Assembly: GCF_902706195.1 (NCBI RefSeq)
Contig: NZ_CACSJO010000003.1
Coordinates: 238,545-302,544, forward strand
Reading direction: 5' to 3'
DNA length: 64,000 nucleotides
DNA from: Novosphingobium sp. 18050
GTDB taxonomy: Bacteria; Pseudomonadota; Alphaproteobacteria; Sphingomonadales; Sphingomonadaceae
Below are positions 6,271 through 14,546 of this stretch, piece after piece. Made by a program: the position numbers and the translations under genes. Numbering within the stretch: position 1 is the first letter of the stretch; each line of letters opens with the position of its first letter. Under the pieces are notes generated by a model, which saw only the letters and a program-made list of their open reading frames with translations, was not told the DNA's origin and did not search any database.

Positions 6271-8162
6271 TCGATAATCTCCATCGTGCCCTTGGGCTTT
6301 TCCTTGCCGTCGAGCGGCTCGTTCATAAGGATGTGCATCGCGGCCCAGGCGAGATCGGCATGTCCATCATTGCCCCCGCGCCCGGCCTTGAAGGTGACGT
6401 TGCGGCCGCTGGTGGTCAGCGTCTTCTTGATCGAGACGAAGGCCGAGACGATGTCGAGATAGCTGCTGTCGAATAGCAGGCGGCCCCGGCGGATCACATT
6501 CTGCGCCTTCATGATCATGCCGGCCTTCACCTCCAGCGAGTATTCGATCTTGGCGACCGAACAGCCGGGCATCTCGCCCACTTTCGCGAGCAGCTGGTAG
6601 ACGCCCGCGCCGACACCTTGCGCGTCAATGCCGAGATACGTGCAGTTGTAGCGGCTCAAGACTGCCTTGATGAACTCGGCCTGCTGCTGGAAATCGAGGC
6701 CGCGCAGCTGGTGGCGTTCGAGGATCCGGAACTTGCCGCCTTCCTCCAACGGCGGCGCGGCGATAACCAGCGCCGCATTGTCACCGGTCTCGCTTTCCTG
6801 CGGATCATAGCCCGCCCAGACCGCGCGATTACCGTAGGGCCTTGCCGCCTCGATGTTGAAATCGGTCCAGTCGACCAGGCTGTCACAGCCGCAGGCGATC
6901 ATGTCGTTGAATTTGAAGGCCGACATGCTGTCGTCGACGAAATCGCACATGAACAGGTTGGCGAATTCGTCTGGCGCGTATTCGTCCTCCAGCTCCGCAA
7001 TGTCGAACAGGTCGCATCCGCCCGCTTCGGCGTCGCGGATGTTGACGATGTGGCGCCAGATGCGATCAGGCCCGACGCTGCCCTTTTCCGACAGCGCGGC
7101 ATGGCTGACGTCGATCTCGACGCGGTCTTCCTTCTTGCGTCGGCGGTTGCGGCGCTCTCCGGTCCAGTATGGATAGGCGGGATGCGCGACGGTGGACGGC
7201 GTGGAGAAGTAGGTTTTCCGCCACTTCTTGTGCGTCGCCATGCCCGAGGCGACCTTGTTCAACTCCTCGAACGAATGGACCCAGAAGAACTCATCGAAGT
7301 AGAAATTGCCGTGCCGGCCCTGCGCCGTGCGGAAGTTGGTGCCGAGAAAGTGCATCTCGGCCGCCGCTTCTTCCTCAGGCCTGAGGTCCGAGGTGATGAG
7401 CATCGGATCGCCGGTCAGGGCAACGCCGACCAGCTTGGCGAAGCTGACGATGTATGACCGGAATTGGTGCGCCTGTGCCTTGGAGGCTGACAGGAATATC
7501 TGGTTGCGGCCCGTCTCGATCGCGTCGATCAGCGCTTCAAACGCGAAATAGTAGGTCGCGCCGATCTGGCGCGACTTCAGGATCATGCGGGTGCGCTGGC
7601 TCAGCGCGTTCCACCACGTCAGCTGGTAGTCGTAGCAACCTTCAAGGAAGATGCGCTTAAGTTCGGCCGCCTGCTCTGCGGTGAAGTGGTTCTTCTTCGC
7701 CTTCTTGCGCGGCCCAGCGTTCCGGTTGCCGACCTTTTCGTTGATGTCACCGCTATGGCCGCCCGGCTGCTCGAACCGGCGCACGCGGGCGAGACTTTCG
7801 ATCTGCCTGGACAGCGCCTCCATTTCGACAAGGTCGCCGCTGGTCTTCTTCTCCTTCGCGATCAGCGTGAGGAGGCGGATTTCCAGCCCGTCTTCGATTT
7901 TCCGGATCGAGGGCGCGTCATCCCACTTGTCGCGCTGCTTCCACGCCGCGATCGTCGCGCGCGGTATCGCCCCGCCCGTGTCGCCCTTGACGCCGTGCAA
8001 TTCGAATTCGTCGGCAATCTGCTGAACGCCCCACCCGCGCCAGTATAGGCTGCACGCATGGCGGCGGGGATCGAACTGCCATGCGTTTGTGGGTGCGCCG
8101 GGCTGGGGGAGGAATGGGCCAGTCATGCCGCAACCATGGCGCGCGCTTTTCGCGCCGATCAC
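6267..8162 (-). CDS. P: Terminase large (ATPase) subunit, P2 gpP family
   Basis: Packaging motor ATPase and cos nuclease partner, 631 aa. The N-terminal part has a helix-turn-helix typical of gpP (RGWGVQQIADEF, PRATIAAWKQRDKW). The ATPase region has the substituted Walker A of this family (LKSRQIGATYYF) and the acidic motif in FYFDEFFWV. The C-terminal nuclease region includes AGYDPQESETGDNAALV and a late DGHADLAWA. It is divergent from gene O, and the first of the three late dyads (8170-8195) lies immediately upstream of both starts. Together with Q it forms the leftward packaging operon, as in P2. Confidence 0.95.
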   Translation of the reverse strand: MIGAKSARHGCGMTGPFLPQPGAPTNAWQFDPRRHACSLYWRGWGVQQIADEFELHGVKGDTGGAIPRATIAAWKQRDKWDDAPSIRKIEDGLEIRLLTLIAKEKKTSGDLVEMEALSRQIESLARVRRFEQPGGHSGDINEKVGNRNAGPRKKAKKNHFTAEQAAELKRIFLEGCYDYQLTWWNALSQRTRMILKSRQIGATYYFAFEALIDAIETGRNQIFLSASKAQAHQFRSYIVSFAKLVGVALTGDPMLITSDLRPEEEAAAEMHFLGTNFRTAQGRHGNFYFDEFFWVHSFEELNKVASGMATHKKWRKTYFSTPSTVAHPAYPYWTGERRNRRRKKEDRVEIDVSHAALSEKGSVGPDRIWRHIVNIRDAEAGGCDLFDIAELEDEYAPDEFANLFMCDFVDDSMSAFKFNDMIACGCDSLVDWTDFNIEAARPYGNRAVWAGYDPQESETGDNAALVIAAPPLEEGGKFRILERHQLRGLDFQQQAEFIKAVLSRYNCTYLGIDAQGVGAGVYQLLAKVGEMPGCSVAKIEYSLEVKAGMIMKAQNVIRRGRLLFDSSYLDIVSAFVSIKKTLTTSGRNVTFKAGRGGNDGHADLAWAAMHILMNEPLDGKEKPKGTMEIIE

Positions 8163-8169
8163 CGCCGTC

Positions 8170-8195
8170 CATTTCGCTGAACACTAAGCGAAATG
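8170..8195. promoter_or_regulatory. Late-operon dyad 1 (between divergent P and O genes)
   Basis: CATTTCGCT, 8-nt spacer, AGCGAAATG. The same dyad with the same 8-nt spacer occurs at 15982-16011 and 22419-22456, each just before a late operon. It sits 7 bp upstream of P and 80 bp upstream of O, and is probably the binding site of the Ogr-like activator (34000-34305). The function is inferred. Confidence 0.65.
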
Positions 8196-8274
8196 CATGC
8201 CCTTGAGAGATTGCCTCCGACCGTCCCTTTCTGGCCGCAACACGCTGCCGAACCTCAAGGGAACCGGACCGATC

Positions 8275-9093
8275 ATGGCCAAGAGCAAATTTTTCCGCGT
8301 CGCCGTCGAAGGCCCAACCGTCGACGGACGTGTCATCGAGCGCGAAATGCTCGTCCAGAGCGCCGCAAGCTACGCGCCCGCGACCTACGCCGCACGCATC
8401 AACTGCGAGCACATCGCCGGCTACAGCCCCGACAAGCCGTTCAATGCCTATGGCACAGTGCTTTCACTCAAGACCGAGGAAGTCGCGCTCGTCGTCAACG
8501 GCGCGACCAAGAACCTGCTCAGCCTGGTTGCCGAGATCGAAGCAAACGATCAGCTAGTGGCACTCAACAAGGCGGGGCAGAAGCTGTTCACCAGCTGCGA
8601 AATCCATCCCAATTTTGCCGGTGAGGGCAAGGCCTATCTGGTCGGCCTTGCAATCACGGACACTCCCGCCTCGCTGGGAACCGAGCCGTTGAAATTCGCG
8701 GTTCAGTCCAGGCCGAATGTATTCTCTTCGGCTTACGAGACCTCGATCGAACTCACTGCAGCCCCGCTCGACAGTGACGCCATCGGCCAGGGCATTGGCC
8801 GCTCGCTCCTCGACTTCTTCCGTAAGGAAAAGAAGGAAGAGCTGGCCACGCCGCCCGCCGTGCAGGTTATCCCGCCGGCCCCGGCCAACGACAACGTGTT
8901 CGATGTAGAGCAGTTCGCCGCGATCATGGGCCGCGAGATCGCTGCCGCCGCCAAGCCCGCCAATGATGCCGTTGCGGCGCTGGGCGCCCGTTTCGACGCG
9001 CTGGAAACACAGCTGGCGGGCACGGAGCAGCCGCAGACCTTCAAGCGCGCCCCGGCCACCGGCGGCACCGGCTCCATCGTCACCGACTGCTGA
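8275..9093 (+). CDS. O: Capsid scaffolding protein and protease (P2 gpO family)
   Basis: Scaffold for head assembly, with an N-terminal serine protease that matures the capsid proteins. The protein starts MAKSKFFRVAVEGPTVDGR and contains CEHIAGYSPDKPFNAYGTVL, LVALNKAGQKLFTSCEIHPN and GLAITDTPASLGTE, all hallmarks of the gpO protease half. The C-terminal part is the helical scaffold (FDVEQFAAIMGREIAAA). ATG 8275 is chosen because the family begins MAKSKFFR-like. An in-frame upstream ATG at 8197 would add 26 unsupported residues. First gene of the rightward head operon. Confidence 0.93.
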   Translation: MAKSKFFRVAVEGPTVDGRVIEREMLVQSAASYAPATYAARINCEHIAGYSPDKPFNAYGTVLSLKTEEVALVVNGATKNLLSLVAEIEANDQLVALNKAGQKLFTSCEIHPNFAGEGKAYLVGLAITDTPASLGTEPLKFAVQSRPNVFSSAYETSIELTAAPLDSDAIGQGIGRSLLDFFRKEKKEELATPPAVQVIPPAPANDNVFDVEQFAAIMGREIAAAAKPANDAVAALGARFDALETQLAGTEQPQTFKRAPATGGTGSIVTDC

Positions 9094-9155
9094 TCGCCGC
9101 CGCCGTTCCCCGATCCGCCTGCCCACGCCCTACGCCCCTTCAGGAGCCCACGCAC

Positions 9156-10238
9156 ATGCGTAACGAAACCCGCCTGCTGTTCACTTCGTATCTGGGCCAG
9201 ATCGCCCAGCTGAACGGCGTAGCCGATGCCACCGTGAAATTCAGCGTGGCGCCGGCAGTCGAACAGAAGCTGGAAGAGAAGATCCAGGAATCGAGCGACT
9301 TCCTCGGCCAAATCAACATCGTCGGCGTGCCCGCTCAGTCCGGCGACAAGGTCGGCGTCACTGTCACTCGCCCGCTGGCGAGCCGCACCAATACCGGCGC
9401 CGGCAACCGCCGCACGCCCGGCGATCCGACCGACACCACGGACGATGGTGGCTATTTCTGCCGACAGACCAACTACGATCACGCGATCAAGTATTCGAAG
9501 CTGGACGCCTGGCGCCACAAGCCCGAATTCCAGACGCTGCTGCGCGATGTCATCCTGAAGCAGCAAGGCCGCGATCGCATCATGATCGGCTTCAACGGTA
9601 CCTCCGCCGCTGCAACCACCGATATCGTTGCCAACCCGCTCCTGCAGGACGTCAACGTGGGCTGGGTCCAGAAAATCCGCCTGCACGCGCCTGAGCGGAT
9701 CATCGATGACGGCGACCTGACCGCCGGTGCGACCAAGGCCGTCTATGTCGCGGCCAGCGTGGAGGTCGTCGACGGCGATGTCACCAACGTCGACACCGCC
9801 GAAGCCGACTATGCCAACCTCGACGCGCTCGCCTTCGACATGCTCGACCTGCTCGATCCCTGGCACCGCAGCGATACCGATCTTGTCGTCATCGTCGGAT
9901 GGAAGCTGGTCAAGGACAAGTACATGTCCTTGCTGCAGGCCGCTGGCGATACTGCGACCGAGCGCGAGGCCGCGCACCGCATCCTGACGCTGCCCATGCA
10001 GCTGGCGGGCAAGCGCGCCATAATCGTACCGTTCTTCCCCGAAGACGCGATGCTGGTCACCAGCCTCGATAACCTGTCGGTCTACTGGCAGGAGGAAACC
10101 CGCCGCCGGCAGGTCAAGGACGAGCCTGCGCTCGACCAGATCGAGAACTACGAATCCGTCAACGAGGATTACGTGGTCGAGGACTATGGCCGCTGCGCCT
10201 TCGTCGAGAACGTCGTCATGGGCAAGAAGCCCGCCTGA
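9156..10238 (+). CDS. N: Major capsid protein (P2 gpN family)
   Basis: Main head subunit, 360 aa, close to the P2 gpN length. Features include an N-terminal MRNETRLLFTSYLGQIAQLNG, FLGQINIVGVPAQSGDKVG, TNYDHAIKYSKLDAW, RIMIGFNGTSAA, and a C-terminal SVYWQEETRRRQVKDEPALD. It lies between the scaffold gene and the small terminase gene, the standard O-N-M order. GC content is high and normal for the structural block. Confidence 0.95.
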   Translation: MRNETRLLFTSYLGQIAQLNGVADATVKFSVAPAVEQKLEEKIQESSDFLGQINIVGVPAQSGDKVGVTVTRPLASRTNTGAGNRRTPGDPTDTTDDGGYFCRQTNYDHAIKYSKLDAWRHKPEFQTLLRDVILKQQGRDRIMIGFNGTSAAATTDIVANPLLQDVNVGWVQKIRLHAPERIIDDGDLTAGATKAVYVAASVEVVDGDVTNVDTAEADYANLDALAFDMLDLLDPWHRSDTDLVVIVGWKLVKDKYMSLLQAAGDTATEREAAHRILTLPMQLAGKRAIIVPFFPEDAMLVTSLDNLSVYWQEETRRRQVKDEPALDQIENYESVNEDYVVEDYGRCAFVENVVMGKKPA

Positions 10239-10287
10239 CCGGCGCGCCGTCTGCCCCCGAAATCCGCGCCACTCACAGGACACCACC

Positions 10288-11085
10288 ATGAGCCTTGCTC
10301 GTCGTAAGCGTAATCGCATCCTCGCTGCCCAGACCATCACCGCAGCGGCTGCACCTGTGCGTGGGGCGGACCCCGCCCCCGTTGCCGTCCTCTCCCCGGC
10401 AGCGGGGGCGAATACCTCTCCGCCCGCCGCCCGCGCTGCGCGCGAGATCGCCCTGCGTCTAACGCACGATCTGCGCCGTCTGAAAGAAATCCGCTCGATC
10501 GACCGGAAGATCGACGCCAAGCGCGAGATGCTGCCTGAGTACAAATCGTGGGTAGAAGGCATCGTCCAGGCTGATGCGGGCATCGGCACCGGCATCGCCG
10601 CCGATGTGGTGCCGACATACATGGTCTGGCTGCTCGACGTCGGCGCCTTCGATACCGCGATTGAACTCCTTCCCTTCCTGCTGCGCCACCGCGTGGAAAT
10701 GCCGAAGCGCTACGCGCGCGACGTTCCAACTATCGTCGTCGAACTGGTGGGGGATGCGGCCGCCAAGGCGCAAAGCGCCGGCCAGCCTTTCGACCCGGCG
10801 GTTCTCGATAGCGTCGACAATCTGACCACGGGCATCGACATTCACGATGAGGTGCGTGCCAAGCTGCTGAAAGCTATCGGCATCGAACAACTGCGCACGG
10901 CCGAAGACATGCCGGCTGAAAATAGCCGCATCGTCCTGGAAAGCGCTCTCTTCAACCTTCGCGAAGCCCAGCGCCTGCATGACCGCGTAGGCGTCAAGGA
11001 CCGTATCAAGCGCGCGGACAAGCTGCTGGCCGCTGTCAGCGCTGCGACGCCCGTAACGGAAACCGGCGGCACCTCTGCCGCCTGA
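10288..11085 (+). CDS. M: Terminase small (endonuclease) subunit, P2 gpM family
   Basis: Recognises cos and, with gpP, cuts concatemers. The 265-aa protein has a basic N-terminus (SLARRKRNRILA), an Ala/Pro-rich linker, then the gpM body with LPEYKSWVEGIVQADAG, VVPTYMVWLLDVGAFDTA, LPFLLRHRVEMPKRYARDVPT and a C-terminal ALFNLREAQRLHDRVGVKDR. ATG 10288 follows a CACAGGA-like site (10274-10280). The N-terminal linker is longer than in P2 gpM. Cos-like DNA for it to act on is at 4446-4464. Confidence 0.92.
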   Translation: MSLARRKRNRILAAQTITAAAAPVRGADPAPVAVLSPAAGANTSPPAARAAREIALRLTHDLRRLKEIRSIDRKIDAKREMLPEYKSWVEGIVQADAGIGTGIAADVVPTYMVWLLDVGAFDTAIELLPFLLRHRVEMPKRYARDVPTIVVELVGDAAAKAQSAGQPFDPAVLDSVDNLTTGIDIHDEVRAKLLKAIGIEQLRTAEDMPAENSRIVLESALFNLREAQRLHDRVGVKDRIKRADKLLAAVSAATPVTETGGTSAA

Positions 11086-11201
11086 CAAGCTGCCCCCCGG
11101 CGCTCAGGGGCGGATCGCGCGCTGCGGGAGGCTTTCGGGCCGTAGGGCCGCCAGCTGACCCGATCCCCACCCCTGTAGCCGGCGGGCCGCTGGGAGATAT
11201 C

Positions 11202-11684
11202 ATGACCTTCGTTGCCACCCCGCCCGCATCCGAGATCGAGCAGCCTGCCGCGCCCGAAACGCCGGTGATCAACGATGGGTTCTTCCCGGATGTTGATCCC
11301 GCCGCCGTGCGCGCAGCAGCGAGGATCCCGACCAGCATCACGCCCGCTCGCCTCCGGGCCGCGATCCTTGGCGCTATCATGACCGTCGGGATCGACGTTC
11401 AGCAATTCGCCACCATCCAGATCGCCGCCGGCCATGCAACGCTTGCCGCTGTCCCCGCGCCGCATCTGGACGGCGAGAGTGTCCAGCTGATCCGTTACCA
11501 GCGTGCCGTCGCGCTCTACGCCAAGGCCGAACTGATCGAGCGCCACCGCGACTTCGACACGACGGCGGCCGGCGGCAGTCAGGCGGATGAACTTACGCCA
11601 TCGATCGGCGAACTGCGGCGCGATGCACAGCACGCCGTCCGCGATTTGGTGGGGCGCGGACGAACGGTCGTGGACCTGCTCTGA
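11202..11684 (+). CDS. L: Head completion/stabilisation protein (P2 gpL family)
   Basis: Closes the filled head. The 160-aa length and DGFFPDVDPAAVRAAARIPT, the central VQLIRYQRAVALYAKAELIE and C-terminal DAQHAVRDLVGRGRTVVDLL match gpL. The stop overlaps the start of the next gene (TGATG), as in P2 L-X. The 116-bp gap before it holds no gene. Confidence 0.9.
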   Translation: MTFVATPPASEIEQPAAPETPVINDGFFPDVDPAAVRAAARIPTSITPARLRAAILGAIMTVGIDVQQFATIQIAAGHATLAAVPAPHLDGESVQLIRYQRAVALYAKAELIERHRDFDTTAAGGSQADELTPSIGELRRDAQHAVRDLVGRGRTVVDLL

Positions 11685-11908
11685 TGGCCGGGGCGCAGCG
11701 CCTTGTCGCCTTGCAGGGTGACACGCTGGACCAGCTGCTAGCGCGCGAGGCGGGCCTCGGCCCCGGCGACCTCAGCCGCGTGCGCGACGCGAACCCCGGC
11801 CTCGCCGCTCTCGAACCCATCCTTCCCCTTGGCACCGCCGTCATCGTCCCCGCCACGGCGGACACCCCGGCGCCGGCCACCCTGCCGCTTATCCAACTCT
11901 GGAGCTGA
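11684..11908 (+). CDS. X: Tail protein X (P2 gpX family, LysM-like)
   Basis: A 74-aa tail protein needed for tail assembly. The sequence AGAQRLVALQGDTLDQLLAR with a later DANPGLAALEPILPLGTAVI matches the short LysM-like fold of gpX. It overlaps gene L by one base, and the lysis genes follow. Confidence 0.9.
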   Translation: MAGAQRLVALQGDTLDQLLAREAGLGPGDLSRVRDANPGLAALEPILPLGTAVIVPATADTPAPATLPLIQLWS

Positions 11909-11912
11909 CCCC

Positions 11913-12257
11913 ATGGACCTGCGCACTCTCCTCCACGCCGTTTCCGAATGGGGCATCGACCTGCTCGGATCACTCGCGCCCTCGCTGATCGGCTCGGCCA
12001 TCGCACAGGCATGGAAACCCGCCATGCCGTGGCGTCAGCGCGTCCTCCAGTGGGTCGTCGGCTCAACCGTGAGCTACTATGCCACGCTTGCGATCATCGC
12101 CGTTACTGACTGGAATGGCTTCGTCGCGCAGTCGATCGCCTTCGGCATTGCCCTGCTGGCGTTCGACGCCACGCCCCGCGTCGCCAAGGCAACCATCGAA
12201 ACCCTCGCATCGATCCCCGGCCGCATCGCCGACCGCTTCCTGCCGAAGAAAGGCTGA
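11913..12257 (+). CDS. Small membrane protein, putative holin
   Basis: A 114-aa protein with two or three hydrophobic stretches: around SLAPSLIGSAIAQAW, VVGSTVSYYATLAIIAV and VAQSIAFGIALLAF. It ends in a basic tail (RIADRFLPKKG). It precedes the endolysin by two bases and follows tail gene X, exactly where P2-like phages carry their holin. The holin role is inferred from position and topology. I do not recognise a specific family. Confidence 0.65.
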   Translation: MDLRTLLHAVSEWGIDLLGSLAPSLIGSAIAQAWKPAMPWRQRVLQWVVGSTVSYYATLAIIAVTDWNGFVAQSIAFGIALLAFDATPRVAKATIETLASIPGRIADRFLPKKG

Positions 12258-12259
12258 TC

Positions 12260-12841
12260 ATGGCCACCGCCCCTCGCACTCGCTCGCTTGGCGATGCCGC
12301 CAGCTTTTTCACGGCCCTGCGTCAGGTCACCGGCGGCGTGACGCAGGCCCAGGTCAACATCCTCAACCTGCTGCTGGTCGCAGCCGGCGGCGCGGGCTGG
12401 CCGATTGGCTGGCTGGCCTACGGCCTCGCCACCGCCTGGCACGAAGCGCGATTCCTGCCGCAGGCCGAATGGGGCCTCGGCAAGGGGCGACCCTACGCCA
12501 GGGCGGGAAAATACGGCCAGTCGCAATACGGTCGCGGCCTCGTCCAACTGACATGGGACTTCAACTACGAGTGGGCCGACAAGGTGCTGGGCCTCAATGG
12601 CCTCCTGCTGCGAAACTTCGATCTCGCGCTCGATCCCGCCATCGCCACCCGCATTTTGATCAAGGGCATGGAAGACGGCGCTTTCACGGGCCGCAGGCTT
12701 GGTCAGTACATCGTCAACCGCGGAACCCCGGAGGCATTCGAAAACGCCCGCCGGATCATCAATGGCACCGACAAGGCCCAGCTGATCGCCGCCTATGCCG
12801 AACGCTTCCAGGCTGCACTAGACAAGGGCCGCTGGGCGTAA
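12260..12841 (+). CDS. Endolysin, glycoside hydrolase family 19-like
   Basis: Degrades host peptidoglycan at lysis. The 193-aa protein shows the GH19/chitinase-like lysozyme pattern: LATAWHEARFLPQ with a candidate catalytic Glu, then RPYARAGKYGQSQYGRGLVQLT, and AFENARRIINGTDKA near the end. There is no signal peptide, so export to the wall would depend on the adjacent holin. Its stop overlaps the start of the Rz-like gene by one base. Confidence 0.88.
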   Translation: MATAPRTRSLGDAASFFTALRQVTGGVTQAQVNILNLLLVAAGGAGWPIGWLAYGLATAWHEARFLPQAEWGLGKGRPYARAGKYGQSQYGRGLVQLTWDFNYEWADKVLGLNGLLLRNFDLALDPAIATRILIKGMEDGAFTGRRLGQYIVNRGTPEAFENARRIINGTDKAQLIAAYAERFQAALDKGRWA

Positions 12842-13260
12842 TGATCGGCGCGTCCCACCTCGCTCTGGCCGGGGCGCTCGCCGCCTGCCTCGCTGGCATC
12901 GGCGGGTTCGCCTACGGTGTGGGCGTGGGGGCGACGGAGGAACGCGGCGCGCAGGCGCGCGCGGATGCGGCGGCCGGCAAGGTGCGTGATGAACTCCAGG
13001 CCCGAATCGATACCTCGGCCCTGCGCCACCAGTCCGCCGAATACGCCCGGCAAACGAACGTCAGGGAAATCTACCATGAATCGCAGAAGGTCATTGAGCG
13101 CCCGGTCTATCGCAACGTGTGCGTTGATGCTGATGGCGTCGGCCTGCTCGACCGCGCCGCCGCCATCGCGAACGGCGAAGGTATCGTCGCATCTGCTGGC
13201 ACCGCCCCCGGCGCTGCCGCCGGTCCAGCGGACCAGCGCGGGCGAGATGACCGGCGCTGA
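12841..13260 (+). CDS. Inner-membrane spanin, Rz-like
   Basis: A 139-aa protein with an N-terminal membrane anchor (SHLALAGALAACLAGIGGFAYG) and a long charged helical periplasmic part, typical of an i-spanin that joins inner and outer membranes in the last step of lysis. It directly follows the endolysin and carries an embedded lipoprotein gene in another frame (13076-13378). The family is recognised by topology and position, not by strong motifs. Confidence 0.75.
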   Translation: MIGASHLALAGALAACLAGIGGFAYGVGVGATEERGAQARADAAAGKVRDELQARIDTSALRHQSAEYARQTNVREIYHESQKVIERPVYRNVCVDADGVGLLDRAAAIANGEGIVASAGTAPGAAAGPADQRGRDDRR

Positions 13261-13378
13261 CGCCCAGATGAGCCTGCAGGCGCTCTACGACATCGCGGGC
13301 CATATCCGCGCCGCGTTCATCGAACTTCAGGACGAAGTAAGCCTGCAGCTGGGAGGCACCGATGCGAAAGGCCGATAG
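13076..13378 (+). CDS. Outer-membrane spanin lipoprotein, Rz1-like, nested in Rz frame +1
   Basis: Starting at ATG 13076 inside the Rz gene, the other frame encodes MNRRRSLSARSIATCALMLM followed by ASAC, a lipoprotein signal with Cys24, then STAPPPSRTA and a second proline cluster, LAPPPALPPVQ. Proline-rich lipoproteins overlapping Rz are the classic o-spanin arrangement. At 100 aa it is longer than typical Rz1. It runs 118 bases past the Rz stop into a helical segment (QMSLQALYDIAGHIRAAF) and overlaps gene R by 17 bases. Confidence 0.72.
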   Translation: MNRRRSLSARSIATCALMLMASACSTAPPPSRTAKVSSHLLAPPPALPPVQRTSAGEMTGADAQMSLQALYDIAGHIRAAFIELQDEVSLQLGGTDAKGR

Positions 13379-13844
13379 CCTGCGCCGCTGGCTCACCGCC
13401 TACATCCCCGACATGAAGACCCACCCCGATCGCATGCAAATCTATGTGGAGGGCGGCACGATCGCGTCCAGGCAGTCGCGCACGTTGTCGTATGTCTACC
13501 AGTACACGCTCAAGGTGCTGATCTGCGATTTCGCGGGCGATACCGATACGCTCATGGTCCCTGTGCTGGCATGGATCGCGAAGGAACAGCCGCAGCTGCT
13601 GCGCCGGCAGGACAGCGCGCCCTTCACATTCGAAGCCGAATTGCTGGACAGCGAAACCTCGGACATCGAGATCTCGATCGACCTCACTGAAAACCGCGTG
13701 GTCACCGCCCGGCCAAACGGCAGCGGCTACGACATCGAGCGGCCCGAAGAACCCAGCTTTGTCGACGCCTTCGAAGGGGTGAATGCCAGCTTTTCCGGCA
13801 TCTTCGCCGGTCACGAAACGCTTGTGCCCGATCCCGGCGTATGA
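13362..13844 (+). CDS. R: Tail completion protein (P2 gpR family)
   Basis: A 160-aa tail completion protein. It begins MRKADSLRRWLTAYIPDMKT with HPDRMQIYVEGG and YQYTLKVLICDFAGDTDTLM, the gpR signature. It acts with gpS at the head-proximal end of the tail. The start lies within the last codons of the Rz1-like gene and the stop overlaps gene S (ATGA). Confidence 0.92.
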   Translation: MRKADSLRRWLTAYIPDMKTHPDRMQIYVEGGTIASRQSRTLSYVYQYTLKVLICDFAGDTDTLMVPVLAWIAKEQPQLLRRQDSAPFTFEAELLDSETSDIEISIDLTENRVVTARPNGSGYDIERPEEPSFVDAFEGVNASFSGIFAGHETLVPDPGV

Positions 13845-14512
13845 CCGACGATCTGGCCGAGGTCGAACGTATCGCGGGCGCTCTGCTGCGGAGCCTTTCC
13901 TCCGGCCAGCGCCGCAATGTCATGCGCCGTATGGCCCGCGAACTGGCCATCAGCCAGCGCCAGCGCATTACCGCCCAGCGCCAGCCTGACGGCACCCCGT
14001 TCGCGGCGCGCAAGCCCAAATCGCAGCCGATTTCCGGCCGTGGCACCGCTTGTTTCATGTACCCCTCGGGTGGCAGCGGCGAACCGCGCCGGGTCATCAT
14101 GAAAAGCTTCACCTGGGCGACTGGCCGCATGATGACCGGCTTCGATATCGAAGCGCGCGCGATCCGCTCATTCGAATTCGACAAGATCGTCAAATGGTTG
14201 CCCGTACCGGATGAATACCGCAACGCGAGCGGCGGGCGCCTGCGCCGCCGTGGCGGCCTGCGCCGACGCGCAATGTTCCGCAAGTTGGCCAGTTCGAAAT
14301 TCCTCAAGACCGGGACCGACGATCAAGGCTTTTGGGTCGGGTTTTCCGGCAAGATCTCCCAGATCGCGAGCGTGCACCAAGGCGGATTGCGCGATAAGCC
14401 TTCACTGCGGGCGAAGTCCGTCTCTTACCCGAAGCGCGAACTTTTGGGAGCTACGGCCGCTGATCGTAATAAGCTGCTGGACGTGATGTATGAGGCCCTA
14501 GTTGCGATCTGA
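13841..14512 (+). CDS. S: Tail completion protein (P2 gpS family, virion morphogenesis)
   Basis: A 223-aa protein with the gpS pattern: RNVMRRMARELAISQRQRI near the N-terminus, QPDGTPFAARKPK, and a C-terminal AKSVSYPKRELLGATAADRN. Last gene of the first late operon. A low-GC acyltransferase gene faces it from the other strand with only a 34-bp gap, which contains a weak GGGCC/GGCCC hairpin. Confidence 0.92.
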   Translation: MTDDLAEVERIAGALLRSLSSGQRRNVMRRMARELAISQRQRITAQRQPDGTPFAARKPKSQPISGRGTACFMYPSGGSGEPRRVIMKSFTWATGRMMTGFDIEARAIRSFEFDKIVKWLPVPDEYRNASGGRLRRRGGLRRRAMFRKLASSKFLKTGTDDQGFWVGFSGKISQIASVHQGGLRDKPSLRAKSVSYPKRELLGATAADRNKLLDVMYEALVAI

Positions 14513-14546
14513 CCCACAAATGGGCCTTATAGCGGCCCCACATTGA

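Noticed and set aside
8733..10622. 629-aa minus-strand open frame opposite O, N and M
   Set aside because: It is antisense to clear capsid genes. Long antisense frames are expected from the third-position GC bias here.
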